Under the pieces are notes generated by a model. The model was not told the DNA's origin. It made no database searches and worked only from the letters and a program-made list of their open reading frames with translations. This document shows, one piece after another, positions 45,897 to 57,897 of a stretch of 64,000 nucleotides of DNA (its first letter is position 1; each line of letters starts with the position of its first letter). Origin of the DNA: Sanghuangporus weigelae (lineage: Eukaryota; Basidiomycota; Agaricomycetes; Hymenochaetales; Hymenochaetaceae); assembly GCA_033182465.1 (NCBI GenBank), contig CP137326.1:806001-870000 (forward strand), given 5' to 3'. Made by a program: the position numbers and the translations under genes.

Positions 45897-47683
45897 GGAT
45901 TAGCTATATCTTCGATAAGTGTCAGCCAAGTCAGTAGTGGTATATTCGCGGAAGGGCGTACGACATCGTCACTGCAGAGGCCCTACAAAGTCAATCATTC
46001 GTATTCGTTGACGAGGTCACGGTGGGAATCAATCTTCTCTGGAGGACGGGAGAAAAACGAGTCACGTGGCAGCACTTGAACAATTTTAAGTTTAAGCGAC
46101 TTCAACATGATTCTCTTTGTGCCTGTGAAACGAAGTATTTATCAACTCTCGATGTGCACGTCCGCCATATGCGCACTCATGAACTGTTAGATGGCATTTG
46201 GCTATGGCTTTCTGATCTGTCGTGGCTAATTGAAACACCGACGATTCATTGAATGCACATACTTTCATCTTACAAAATTCGCAGAATATGACTTGTCTTG
46301 AACAGAGTATTCTACGAGTCCACCGCGCGAGAGCTCTGAATAGGCTGTCTTCATCTCCTTGTCCAGCCGAGTCAAGACTTGTGAATGTCATTTTCTTGTG
46401 TGGTCAGCCTTCTGGTGTGGTGGGGAAAGCCCATTTTTATCAGGCAGCGAGTCTCCAATAGGAAATAAAGAGGTGCGTTGAAACCTCTTGGTGTTTGATG
46501 CGAACCATGTGTAATGCTTCATAGGTGTCGCGTAATAGCCCTCGGCCGCTTAATGAAGGTCCGACCAACCATCAGTGAAGTATTGTCTTGTTGTCAAGGA
46601 CTCAGCACCTTGGTTAGTCTCCTATACCACGTCACGATCAGGGACTTCATCCAACTTCATCATCAAGCACTTTTGAAATCAGATGATTGTTGCGCAAACT
46701 CGCAAAATGGCTTTCATTGTTACTGATGAGCATCCTGGGGTCCGACCTCAGGGTTCTGAAGTGATAGAGATCGCAAAGGAACTGGAGAAGCCTCGCGTTG
46801 TCTTTTCAGAAAGACTCCTTGTGTCCGGTATGTTTAGAATGAGACTTTTCAGGCTCTGGTGCACGCCCATGTGATCAGGTGCGACTGCCAAATGCCGGCG
46901 ACGCAATTGACAGGGCCGATACCCCACCAGCAACGCGGCTCCGCGTTCGGAAGAAGAGCAGCGGGTGATCGTCGGTTACACCTTGGAGCGGATGCGGAAG
47001 ATCGTGACACGCTGGACTCGCTCGCATCCGTAGCGGAAGTAAAGTCTTTGAGTGAAGGAGTCTTTCCGAAGGCTCTGTCAAAGTGCAATTCCGGCAGCAG
47101 TACCGAAGTCTGTATCCCCATGGTATGCATGTTTCTAGTACCGGCACCGTATGGGGTGCGTCACGATCTTCACAACGTCTGGCCTTCTGGGATAACGATT
47201 TCGCTCTAGTCATGTGGGCTTCGGACCTTTTTATCTGTATGCCCACGGAGATTTTAACTGACAGCGCTTTAGATGCATATTTTTTATCATTTTCTGGAAG
47301 AATTTTGTGTCGTACATATTCAGAAGACACAGGAATCTACAGACTCCGAATCCTTGTTTCTCAGTGGAATGAGCGACATGTTAACGTCCGAGAGCGTATG
47401 GTGAGCGGGATGAACACAGGATTATCTTGACAGGGGCCTCTTCGGCGATGTATTTGCTGCTTTGGAGCACTCCTTGTGGAATTTGCTTTTTGTGTAAAGA
47501 CTCGCACTAGTAGTACCACAGCTATATTGAGATGGATATCCCATTTCCGTGTTGTTTGTACTTGATTGGTTATGCATACGTAAGACAGAAGCACGCACGA
47601 TGATGCGACTGACCTGACCACTTTCCTTCCTTTCCTGGGCGTCTTCAACGGCACGGCACTTTCAAACTGCTTATTTACTGGAT
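45897..47683. other. divergent intergenic region with weak gene-like segments
   Basis: Between the start codons of the PPR-like gene and GRASP. A plus-strand exon from 46707 (MAFIVTDEHPGVRPQGSEVI) stops at donor GTATGT with an acceptor 51 bases later, but then meets a stop after 11 codons. A minus-strand frame with ATG at 46391 also looks partly coding. Neither is a firm gene. Confidence 0.35.
46707..46911 (+). CDS. doubtful two-exon small gene
   Basis: Exons 46707-46827 and 46879-46911 give about 51 residues across a 51-base GTATGT-CAG intron. The first exon reads like protein (EVIEIAKELEKPRVVFSERL), but the second is only 11 codons and no family is recognised. It may be part of a longer gene spliced differently, or chance. 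Confidence 0.2.
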
Positions 47684-48847
47684 ATGGGTGCTGGCCAATC
47701 GGTGCCCGATCAAGGAAAGGCTCCATCTCGTGGCCTACATGTTCTACGCGTCACTCCCGGATCTCCTGCATCCCAGACGGACATTGAACCCTTCTTCGAC
47801 TTTATAGTCGGCTACGAGGACGAGTCTCGCTTGAGCCAGGTGGCAAAAATCGAGGCTCATGACTTTGAGCGCGTTGTAGAAGAGCACGAGGGCCGGCGAC
47901 TGCAATTAATTGTGTGGAATAGTAAAGCACAAACCATACGCCGTAAGTACACTCAGATCTAAGATTCAATGCCCGCGTCTGATCTAGATGTCAGATGTTT
48001 CAATATTTCCATCTCGAGAGTGGTCACAGCATCATCAGTCTTCTGAGGAATCGGACAGCAAGTCTGTCGCTTCTCAGCCATCTCTACTGGGCCTGAGCAT
48101 GCGAGTCTGCGAGCCCGAATTTTCGCTTGACAATGTTTGGCACGTTCTAGACATACTTGAAAATAGCCCGGCCGAAAGTGCTGGTCTTGTTCCATATGGT
48201 GACTGGATTGTCGGCTGGTCGGGTGGAGTACTGGCTGCAGAAGGAGACTTCTATGATCTGGTCGAGGCAGTAAGTCCGGCTGATAAAAATTGCTTCTCAC
48301 GCGCTTAATTTTGCTATCGCCAGCATGAGGATAAACCTTTGCGAGTTTACGTCTACTCTTATGACTTCAAGTGAGCTTCTCATCAAACTGACCGAATCGT
48401 CTCTCACGTCTTTTTAGCACCTTGAGAGAAGTCGTGCTAGTCCCGAACCGCCAATGGGGCGGCGAGGGACTTCTTGGTTGTGTGTTCGGGTACGTCATGA
48501 AGAGTAAACTCTTTTGTCTCTTAATGGCTAAGCTATCTTACTACAGTTACGGCCTACTGCATCGTATCCCACCTGCTCAAGAAATCACTGATCAGGCAGA
48601 TGAGGAGTACTATGATGACGCAGAAGTGTTCGTACCTGCTGACGATGAGCAATATCAAAGTTTCAGCCATGGAAACAGGAGTGACATTCCCGAAGATCAA
48701 CCGCATGATCATGGACGGCAATCGTCTCCGTCTGAGTTGCTGAACAATAACGCCAGAAGTTTAAGGCTCTCGTCCACGACAATTTCTCGCGAGAGTTCTC
48801 ATTACCTTGATCCTCCTAGTCAATCTGCTGTATATCCTGAACCCTAG
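47684..48847 (+). CDS. GRH1: Golgi stacking protein GRASP55/65 homologue
   Basis: Five exons (47684-47942, 47995-48269, 48324-48370, 48418-48489, 48547-48847) join to 317 residues. Two PDZ-like GRASP domains are clear: the first from GLHVLRVTPGSPASQTDIEP, the second from PSLLGLSMRVCEPEFSLDNV through GLVPYGDWIVGWSGG and REVVLVPNRQWGGEGLLGC. A disordered Ser-rich tail follows. The N-terminus MGAGQS fits N-myristoylation at Gly2, as in animal GRASPs. The protein tethers early Golgi/ER-exit membranes and acts in unconventional secretion. The 52-base first intron was chosen because its acceptor gives IRHVSIFPSREW in frame. Family length without the tail is normal. Confidence 0.92.
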
Positions 48848-50418
48848 GACAGGTCGCGTAGATATAGCCACGCCTCCCGCGCGGTTCTAGAGCAAAAGGA
48901 AGGACAGCTCTTGGAATTCGTTTCTGTACTCCTTGTTCCTATATGCTCGATAACCTTCAATGTGTTCCCGGCAAGGCTTTTTAGAGAACTCACGACCTTC
49001 CTCCTACGCCCCCCGATGTTAGACTTGTCCCTTTATTAACATTCGTCAGTTTTCTTGTTTCTTCTCATGAACAAATAGATGCTGAGGACATTTCCCTTGG
49101 CGTATCCAGAATTATTTGAGGGACCCTTCGGTTGGTGTATGTCTGGCTTGATAAATGAATGCGGCATTCTTTTTTGCGGCCCGGGCCAACGCTTTTATCG
49201 AGAATGCGATGTACGAATTTGAAACTGAAGATCCCCGACATTACATGGTTCAAATTGAGGCTTTGCATTCAGTCCACCAAGCGCTGACTGGAAGGGCATG
49301 ATGATCATAAAGATTCGCCAAACATTGAAGCTCAATATTCACTTATCGATCCTTGCCGAGAATGTCCATAAACGGTTTGAAAGCTGCATTCATACGCAAT
49401 ATTGCGCGTTGCTTTCCTTTCCTCCATCGAAAATGACGCGCATTGTATCATGGGAGCGTATTGTATTTCCGTCCAATTCGATACGAAACCCCTCCCTCTT
49501 TTCCCCTTTCTGATCCCTTGCCTCGCTAAAGCCGAACGAATAATATTTTGCCATATGGGCACGGATTGCTCATGGCGTGTTCTCCATCCTGTTCATATTT
49601 GTAACCTTGGGGCTACGATCATTCTCGATTGGATACGGAGACTATTGTACCTATGCTAGTGCTTGACAAGGAAACGAATAGCATCTACGACCGTCACAAC
49701 GGTCCTCAGCAGTGGCAGGTGTCTATATCCCGAATTTCAACGCTTGACAGTATAGACTAAGACTAACGACCACCTGCTTTCATGTCTAAACAAAGAAAAG
49801 TGAAGAATAGGAGTGAGAGTGAGTGTTACGTTTGAGTGAGATTTGCGCGGCCTAATGCGAGAAGGCGATGATCGAGAAGAAGAGAACCTATATCCTGGGT
49901 TCTTCTATTCCCATATAAGATGTCTAATGTCGCCCTCGAACCAGTTGTGTACACGCCGCGCTTCCCGGAACGTGTTTATATCCGCCCTGCACCTTCGAAC
50001 CATCGAAAGGGCAGACATGATCGAATCGATCCCCATCGATTCACTATCCTCGTCCTTGGTGTACGTCCATCCATTCGGAAGCCTACATCTCAGTGTCGAC
50101 TGAAGTCCCAATAATTGTACACGATAACGACCTTGTGTCTCAATTTGATCTTTTGGCGTGTAAAGTTCAGGAGATAGCGGAGATAGATACATGATTGTAT
50201 TGGTACAGGATGAACTGAATACGTCAGCGGCGTTGCAAAACATATAAAATTTTAGCTTTCCAGTCTGCAGCTGACTCTCTTTATCCAAAAGCGCACATAA
50301 GTTAGCCCGTAGTCTTAGGACTTACAAGGCAGAATAGCCAGTCAGAACTCATCCTAAAATTTAAAAAAAAAAATGGGGTGATCAGAGCAGAAAACCCACT
50401 GTGCCTAGCTCCACCCGC
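48848..50418. other. convergent 3' region, about 1.6 kb
   Basis: Between the stops of GRASP and the MATH-BTB gene. The longest minus-strand frame (to 49905) lacks an ATG start and has no family feature. No RNA gene or repeat was recognised. Confidence 0.45.
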
Positions 50419-53042
50419 TCAAGGTATAGCATCACCATTTCCTTGCCTGCCATTCCCATTTTCTGTGTCGGCATCACGAGGTTTGAACTCCAGATTCATC
50501 GCAATAAGCGGCCAGACTATATTCACCGCAAAAAAATCAGTTTCCATTTGGATCGAAAATTCCCTTCTGCCTACCTTCTTCAAATCCAGGGTGGCGGCCA
50601 GCGCGAATTTGTTGCCATACTTTCTGCATAGATTGGGATGCTCGTATCTCATTCCAGTGCTCAAGGAAGAAAGCGACCTCCATCTGACGCTGCGTGAGTT
50701 ATGGAAACCATAGAAGAGGGGGGGAAAGGACCTTTCTAACATCCTCAAACCTAGGAGGTTTTCGGTTAAACCTTGCTATGATTTTCAGTACATGAGGCAC
50801 TACTCACGTCGATGAAAAGGAAGAAAACATTTCATATGGCACGTTATGGATTGTCAAGGACTTTACCATGTGCTGGAACGTCAAGGTGTAAGATAATGCC
50901 TGCGGTCTTCATTGAGGTCTCACCTGGAACGCTCTATCTTTAAGATCAGATAGGCCCAGCTCTGAAACAATCAGTACGAAGAAAAAGTGGACAAGTTGTT
51001 GTCTGGACTTACTGTCGGCTACTCGATACGCGGCTTTGGCAGAGCACGGTGTCGGTTTTCCGGGATTCTGTAGCTCCCATTGTCTTATCCAAGCTGTTCT
51101 AGACGTTGGCCCACCTTCCGAGTTTTCTCTATAGACAGCAGGACGCGCAATGTTCACGTTTTGGCCTTCTCCCGGACGCGAGGGCAATGAATGGGTTGAT
51201 GAAAGACCGGTTGCTGACGAAGGAGCAAGAAACGACGACGCCAGTGGAGCAAAGATGATAGAGTCCGTGTAAAGCTATGGATAGGAGTGTCAGCAAGATT
51301 CCGATTGACAGATTCGAGAAGCCCACATAATAGAGGACAGCACGATACGTCGTGTACGCCACGTCTCTAACTACGACCTTGTGCTTCGTTCCCTGGTCTC
51401 TTGACAGACAATTTTGACAACTACTTGGTCCACTGGGAATTCTGGCTCTTTGAGCATTATACATTTCAGCGTCTTGTTCCGGCTGAGGACTTTCCGAACG
51501 TAACGGTTTCTCTCGAACACATTCTTCTTCTACCTTTGAGTATTTGGTTTGGCCTGGAAGAGAATTACCTTGCGCCTCTTCAGCTTTCTCGTCAACCGTC
51601 GATGCTCCACTAGCAGGAGTATCCGCGGCTTCTTCATCCGTCCGAGAAGGCGGTGGAACAGTCTCTGAACGCTGACCGTCACGTTCTTCTAAGATTGCCA
51701 CTGTCTTGGACTTGTCCACTTCAGAAATAAGGCTGTTCTCCGGCTTTCCGGAACCCTCGGGTTCGTCAAATCCAGCTTCGTCTTCGTCGTCGGAATCCTC
51801 GAATTGCTGAGAGCTCGACTGCACCGAGGATTCCGGATCCGCGTCACAGACTGAGCCTGTGTCTGACTGTGATACAGACAAATCGAGATCCTGAGAGGAT
51901 GCTTCCGCAAAGCCAGAGCTGAACACTATTGATGCATCTTAGCCAAGAGCTTTGTGAAGAACTCGAAACATACTTGTCCGAAAGTACTCTGCCCTACTCA
52001 GTATTGATTTAGCAGCTAATATTCCCCGTGTTCCGCGTCCACCGGGTCTACTACGTCTCGGGAGAATAAACTCTACGTCGGAGTAAGCTGGGTCGTCAAG
52101 CAAGGTTCCGACGACTTCCAGAAGATCTTTTGGAACTAATCTATGTGGGACGCGCGGTGGTAGTGAAGGCATGCTTGGCGACGACGAGATGGTACATGAT
52201 ATGAGGAAGGCATCGTTGTTCCGAATGGCATTGGGTTGATAATAAATTGTATCTCTCCGAGCGAATTGCGCCCTAAAGGTACAGTGCAAGTTAGCGGGGC
52301 GACTAATTAACTAGTGAACTTGGTGTATTATCACCAGCCCCAATTTGCAGTCTGTCGACGTATTAGTGCAATGACTAGACGTTCGAGAAGGATTTCGCAC
52401 TTTCCATGAAAACGAATGGTCTATTGCTTCTTTCTGGCTGAACAGGATGGTCTTTGAAAGACTGCGTTGGTTGTCAGACGAGAGACCGGCGCTGTTTCAA
52501 CACGCGCACGAACTTTCGTAGTTCAAAGTTAAACTTGTACAATCCTCCGCGCACCCATCTGTCACAAATTGAGACCAAAGTTATGCATTACACGATCAGC
52601 GCACGTACCGCCCGTCGATGGCACTGTCTTTCTCCTCGGGGGTGGGCTGACCAAATCAGTGAATGCAATCTGGATCGCAAAGCACCTGGGACTTTACCTC
52701 GCATGACAAATAGAGGCTCACAAATTGACCGCCCTCTGTCCCAGAATTCGGGTAAAACAGAATCTGAGGAATGTGCTTGAAGATGAGATTCAAAGATAAC
52801 CTGACACAATTGCTGTTACGACACGCACTTGCCACCTGCCCCCTCCAAATTTGACCGATTTCACTGCTTTTGATTTCGTCTCTCCTTTACTGTTGTCGGC
52901 AATAGATTGGTGAGACTGCGACGACTCTAGAGCGAACACAAGGACTAAAAGGAGCGAACCTCGACTCGAATAGCTGCCTCAATCCTCGTATTGTCCAATC
53001 TAATCGCACAGTGGTGCTTTCTTGATACTCTTGCCAGTCCAT
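50419..53042 (-). CDS. MATH-BTB protein, probable CUL3 adaptor
   Basis: Fifteen exons are proposed: 53042-52960, 52889-52829, 52763-52698, 52646-52609, 52558-52514, 52461-52401, 52351-52335, 52272-51974, 51925-51327, 51274-51013, 50961-50924, 50872-50808, 50750-50732, 50689-50575, 50516-50419, giving 621 residues. The MATH domain spans about residues 1-155 (GRWQILFYPNSGTEGGQFVS, WVRGGLYKFNFELRN, then TANWGWAQFARRD). A BTB/POZ fold begins at YSDVEFIL (about 187), is interrupted by an acidic Ser-rich insertion of about 165 residues, and resumes with VVVRDVAYTTYRAVLYYLYT. The C-terminus has WNEIRASQSMQKVWQQIRAG. Such proteins present substrates to CUL3 ubiquitin ligases; that is a family inference. 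Exons of 17 and 19 bases occur. Each junction keeps frame. Confidence 0.83.
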
Positions 53043-53216
53043 TATTACTATGTATCACATCCGGCAAATGAGAGGTTAAAGCTAATGTAGGCAGGACAGC
53101 ACGATCTACTAAGCTAAGCGAGCGAGACAAAAGGCCAAAGCCAAACACGTGATGACGTTTACTACATAATTGGTTGGAACTATAGTAATATAGTAGAGGA
53201 GATATTTTTCATCCAC

Positions 53217-56200
53217 TCAACGCAACAACTTTCTAAAGTCATCCTGGCTCTTCCCTGACTTTAGCACCGATCCCTGTTGACCATTACCCAAAGCGCCAGC
53301 ATCAACAGGGTTTTGCCTCGGCTTTTTCAAACTTCCGAAGCCTGCTCGATGGCGTGCAGCGGCGTTCCTTGGTATGAACGCGGAGGATCCAGCCTTTGGT
53401 TGTGGTTGGCGTTTCGCACCTGGTCCCGGAAGCTCTTCAGTGATTTCGAGATTCGACCCGCCGAATTGGAGAGGACTTTTCATAAGAAGTAATTTTCCCG
53501 CATCCTGTTTGTGATATGGCATTCAATGGAAGATCTTTCCACAAGGCCAAGATAAACACACCGCAGCACTCTCAAGTTCTGCCGTTGCCTCCCGCACGTC
53601 CTGGAAAATCTCCAATCGCTTGACCAGAACTACTTTCTCTATTGTTTGCTGTAATAAGCCTTCCTGCGCGTCCGGCGGCAGACTCTTGATTCGGACTGAA
53701 CGGGAAAGAACGTCGTCACGTCGACCGAGACCACTTGAGGTCTGTTCATTCTTGTGTCGAGCGCGAACTCGAGAATCGGACAGTGTGACAGCAATCCTCC
53801 GATTTTTCATATCATGATTATTGGCCTGGAGCGACCTTTGTGCAGATGTCTGACACATTCGGTGAATATCAGAACAATCACCATGCCTTATGAAAGAGCG
53901 TATCTTACCTCATCCTCAAATTCCACAAATGCGACACCTTTACACAGGCCGGCGTCATCCTTGATGACGCGTATCTCCTTGATAGGTCCGTACTGCAAAA
54001 CAGGCTTTAGTATGAGCATTTGATATCGCCTGAATTTCCTTTTACCGTCTTGAACAGCTTCTCGAGATCCTTCTCAGTGACAAACTTGCTGAGACCTGCA
54101 ACGTACACTTCTCTATCATTCGCGCCAGCATCCGTTCTTCCCTTCTTCCGCTCAGGATCCGAGACGTAAACATTCATTGTCAATCCGGGTTCCAACTCCT
54201 TTCCATGCAACAATAGAGCGGCTTGCGCAGCTTCCGTGGAAGTGAACTGGACGTAACAGAACCTTCGGGTTGCTTTGAATTTCTTGCTTGGCCAGCGTAC
54301 ATCGAATATGTGGCCAAACTACGGGATCATCGACTCATGAGGTGCAGTATAAACTGAAGATGTGTTGTTCTCCTACCTGACCGAAGAGTTCGCGTATGTA
54401 GGCATCGTCGACTTTCTCAGGGAAATTCGTGACATAAAGCGTGGACTTCCAAGCCACATGCACCGAAATTTCTTGGTCTCGTAGTCGCTTCTTGTCTTTC
54501 GTCAGAGCAGCTGGAACGCTCTCCTGCGCAAAAAAATATTGATCATTGATAGTACCGAAGCACATGACGACGTACCCTGTCCTGAAATTCAACAGTAGCA
54601 ACGTGTGAATTTGCCACAGTGGAAATTTTCACTTCCCGAATAGCACCGCACTACAAGCCGAATGGTCAAATATCGATCAGTAAAGCAGAATAAAACATAC
54701 TGACATCCTTGAAAAGTGCAGATAAATCGGTTTCGGAGACGTCTGAAGGGAGGTCCCCGATAAAGACCGTGCTGTTCTCTCGATCACGTTTGGGTGGTGC
54801 TGATGTTGCCACTAAAGGATTCGCCACATAAATTTCAAATATCTTAGATCAAGCCACTTACCTGTCTTTGCTTTCTTACTCCCCTCGGACTTGTCATCGG
54901 ATGCTTCTGTCTTCCGTTTCCTAGTCACGTTTCCAGATGCATCGTCGACTTCCATAGTAGAAACTGAGTGTGAAGCTTTGGCTCCTTCCGATGCCTGTTG
55001 AACAACTTCGCTTATCAACGTCGATGCAGCTTCTGGCTGACCCAAGTTCTGCGTAGCTTGCGGGGCAGCCTTTTCGGCTTCCTTGGCTCGTCTGGTGCTA
55101 ACTTGGTTCTGTGCCCGCTCGACTTGGTCCAAGCATTCGTATATCTCTTGTACTGTGCCATATAAATGTTCAAATCCGATCCAAGCATCAAATATCGCCT
55201 CCGGCCAATCCAGTCGTTTGTTCACTATTTCCTTGAACACGGCTCTCGCATCACCATATCTTCCCTGTTTCCTAAAGATAATCTCCGTTAGCATATTGAT
55301 ATTTCGCCACTGACGCCGAAAGGAAGTGCTGACGTGAGACTCTCGATGTATTGTGTCCATGCGAGATAGCTTGACTTTGAATGCTTCGCAGCCGCCTCCC
55401 AAACTGTTCCAGCAAGGTCCTGGGCCTCTGCGAGATTGACATACTATCGCAAAGCGTGAGTCAAGACACAAGAAGCGAGAAACGGGTTACATACTAGCTC
55501 AGCGAGAAACTTTTCAAGACGGAATCGAGGATCTCCTTGGCGAGAAGCTGTGAAAAGTAATGAGAATGGGAGTGGACAACCATGGACTTGCTGAATCACC
55601 TTGGCGGACTCGTGCAATTCCCTCCGACAAAACATCAAAGAGTAGTTGCACAGAGTCCTCGACTAATGAAAATGTCAGAACCAGGACATCCACTTTAGCG
55701 GGAGCATACCTTCGTCATTTCCCATGATTGTTCTCTTGATGAGGCCGGCTCGTGCTAGAACGACAGGAACAATGTCCTCGATATCCTTCTGAAGCAAACC
55801 AGTAGAGAATGCCTTATTGTAGATTTCTAGATAATGACACTCAGATATGACATCGTTGAGAGAAGCACGGGGAGAAGGTACCCGCGACAGATTGCAGCAA
55901 GATATTGCTATCGTTTTCTGCACTTTCCTGGAACTTCAATCAGCTGACTCTCTGTAAAACAGGATATGGCTTACAAGGAAACGCATGTAACTAGCCCAGA
56001 TCGCTCCTGATCCGGGGACGCTCCGGACGGCTCTCTGCAGGACGGCCCGCTGTCGATCGATGTCCTCATTGTTCATTCTCTGCGAGGTAGGATACTCAGT
56101 CAGCTTGTATTACAGCGAGCCATCGACGCTCACCAGAACGTCACAATAACCCAACCAGAAAATTCTCAGTGCTGCCTCAGCATTGTTTTCTCCATTGAAG

Positions 56201-57335
56201 CGTCTCCTCGCTGCATCCGAGATGGCCCTTTCGTATAGACAGGAGATCACTGGAAGATCTATTTTCTTTGCTCTGCGTTCGTAGGTTAGGTAATAATTAT
56301 AAGCTTCGAGAGAATATCCCGATTGCTCCTGGACATAAGGCCTTGAGTTTACGCTTGCCACCAGAGATCAATTGCCTGCTTACAAGATATTGCTCGAGCT
56401 GTTCTCGTCTTTCGTAACCCCTTACAGCGCGGGCCTTCAACTTTGATGCTTCTACCAAATTTTTTTCGTAGATGTTTGCCGGCTTGAAATTAGTCGTGAA
56501 TGTCGAATATGTTTGAAATGTTTCTTCGCGAGCTACGAATAAGAACTTCAGACATTCCTCATTCTCGATAGGATGAATGTGAGAACGGACTAGAATGAGG
56601 CTGCTGCAATCTCGCAAGAATCGCATCGTCGACTTGTACGATGAAATCCGTTCTGCACCCGTATGAGAATGAATTCCTAACTGTGAATCAACAAGATTCG
56701 CACCGTTCCGCTCCTTGTAAGTTGGGATTTTCCAACTGTTCCATCATCCAATTCAAATAAGGATTCCACAGAAGATGTCCCTAATCATAGACATCAATGA
56801 AGCGAAAGCTTATAGGAAAGTTATGCATACTTTTGTTAAGTGGCTGGAACCCTTCGAGAAAACAGATTCTAGCATCGTCCGTGTCCATTCACGAGAGAAA
56901 GGGCCCTCGGGTTCCTCAGACTTCACATGTGATGAAGAGAAATGGGCATGTCGGTCAATCAGGAACTCGATATGCTTTTGGAGCAACGTCAATGCTGATA
57001 TGGAAGAAATAAGCTGAATGATCATCCAACATGAAGGACAAACACATACAGAAATAATCATCCTCAGCGGTTTGAAATAAATTGAGAACTTCCATAGTGT
57101 CTTCAAGAGAGTCAATTCCTTCTCGTATTCGCGCCCCTATCATCGAAAGCCATACATCGTCGCCGGCTGGCCAACACATGGTTAACATTTGCCGTACTGG
57201 CATGATGTCCTGGTCGTCCACGCCGCTGGACAGAGCTAGATTCAGATATTGAGCATAAAGAGATAAGTCGAAAGGATTTTCGTTTATTTGAGTGAGAATG
57301 TTAGAAAGCGCCTCGAGAGACTGAGACTCGTCCAT
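53217..57335 (-). CDS. PRP24: U6 snRNP recycling factor PRP24/SART3
   Basis: Twenty exons join to 1032 residues: 57335-57050, 56994-56831, 56780-56704, 56652-56591, 56532-56384, 56328-56134, 56079-55975, 55927-55882, 55826-55710, 55662-55600, 55547-55495, 55443-55334, 55271-54862, 54811-54705, 54650-54576, 54523-54377, 54318-54046, 53992-53909, 53849-53562, 53504-53217. HAT repeats fill about residues 1-560 (for example GHLLWNPYLNWMMEQLEN and YLAWTQYIESL). A Lys/Glu-rich linker leads to RRM1 (TVFIGDLPSDVSETDL, 627), RRM2 (TLYVTNFPEKVDDAYI, 701), RRM3 (EVYVAGLSKFVTEKDL, about 791) and a degenerate fourth near 890. The C-terminus SQDDFRKLLR is the Lsm2-8-binding motif. It anneals U4 and U6 snRNAs in the nucleus. 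The HAT domain links it to SART3 rather than yeast Prp24. Confidence 0.92.
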
Positions 57336-57897
57336 TTCCTTGTCCTTGATGAGTGTCTGATTTGAAACATAGACTTACAGTAGACGCGACTCGTGTTCCC
57401 TGCTGAAGCGTAACAGTGGATTTACGTCACGTCACCTGCTCCGTGACATTGTTTTGTCCCCTAATAATGATGATTCAATGCAATGAAATGAACAACTGAT
57501 CTGATCTCCATCACAACGGCAGCTTCTATACTGGTGTGAACACGATTGGCCATGGGATATCTAAGCATGTATTTGGCTGTCTAAATTAAATGAAGCATGC
57601 TCAAGTGCTGTACTACTTCTGGCTCCCATAACGATATCACCCCTATTGTGCGCATCGCAAACGGACCATCACTTCTTCCATTCAATTTCTTTCATGATTG
57701 ATTCGTTGCTCTATTTATGAGCATTGCGATATTGTTCTACGCGACTTCCGCGGCCTTGCGGTCACCGAATGCTCTTCTGCTTTAGCACTGCTTGTCCGTT
57801 CCAGTATTTACTTGTCGGAAGTATAAAAGGGGTACCCTATGGTTCTTGAGGTCTAGTCCTGCTTGGCCCCGCCTTGCACGGTGCTCCTATATCATTC
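57336..57897. promoter_or_regulatory. divergent promoter region
   Basis: Non-coding gap between PRP24 (minus) and the F-box gene (plus). Apart from the TATA-like element, no motif is firm. Confidence 0.45.
57822..57829 (+). promoter_or_regulatory. TATA-box-like element
   Basis: TATAAAAG lies 76 bases upstream of the ATG at 57898 on the plus strand. This favours that ATG as start of the downstream F-box gene. The rest of the gap to 57336 is the shared divergent promoter with PRP24. Confidence 0.45.

Noticed and set aside
49905-50288. 127-codon minus-strand frame
   Set aside because: It begins with TTG, has no ATG near its start, no family feature and no splice support.
52492-52513. Apparent 22-base intron in the MATH-BTB gene
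   Set aside because: A later acceptor gives a normal 52-base intron (52462-52513) and a better MATH sequence (FELRN joined to LSKTILFS).
53217-57335. Separate genes for the HAT part and the RRM part
   Set aside because: Twenty exons join in frame from the HAT repeats through the RRMs to the Lsm-binding C-terminus, the known SART3 layout.
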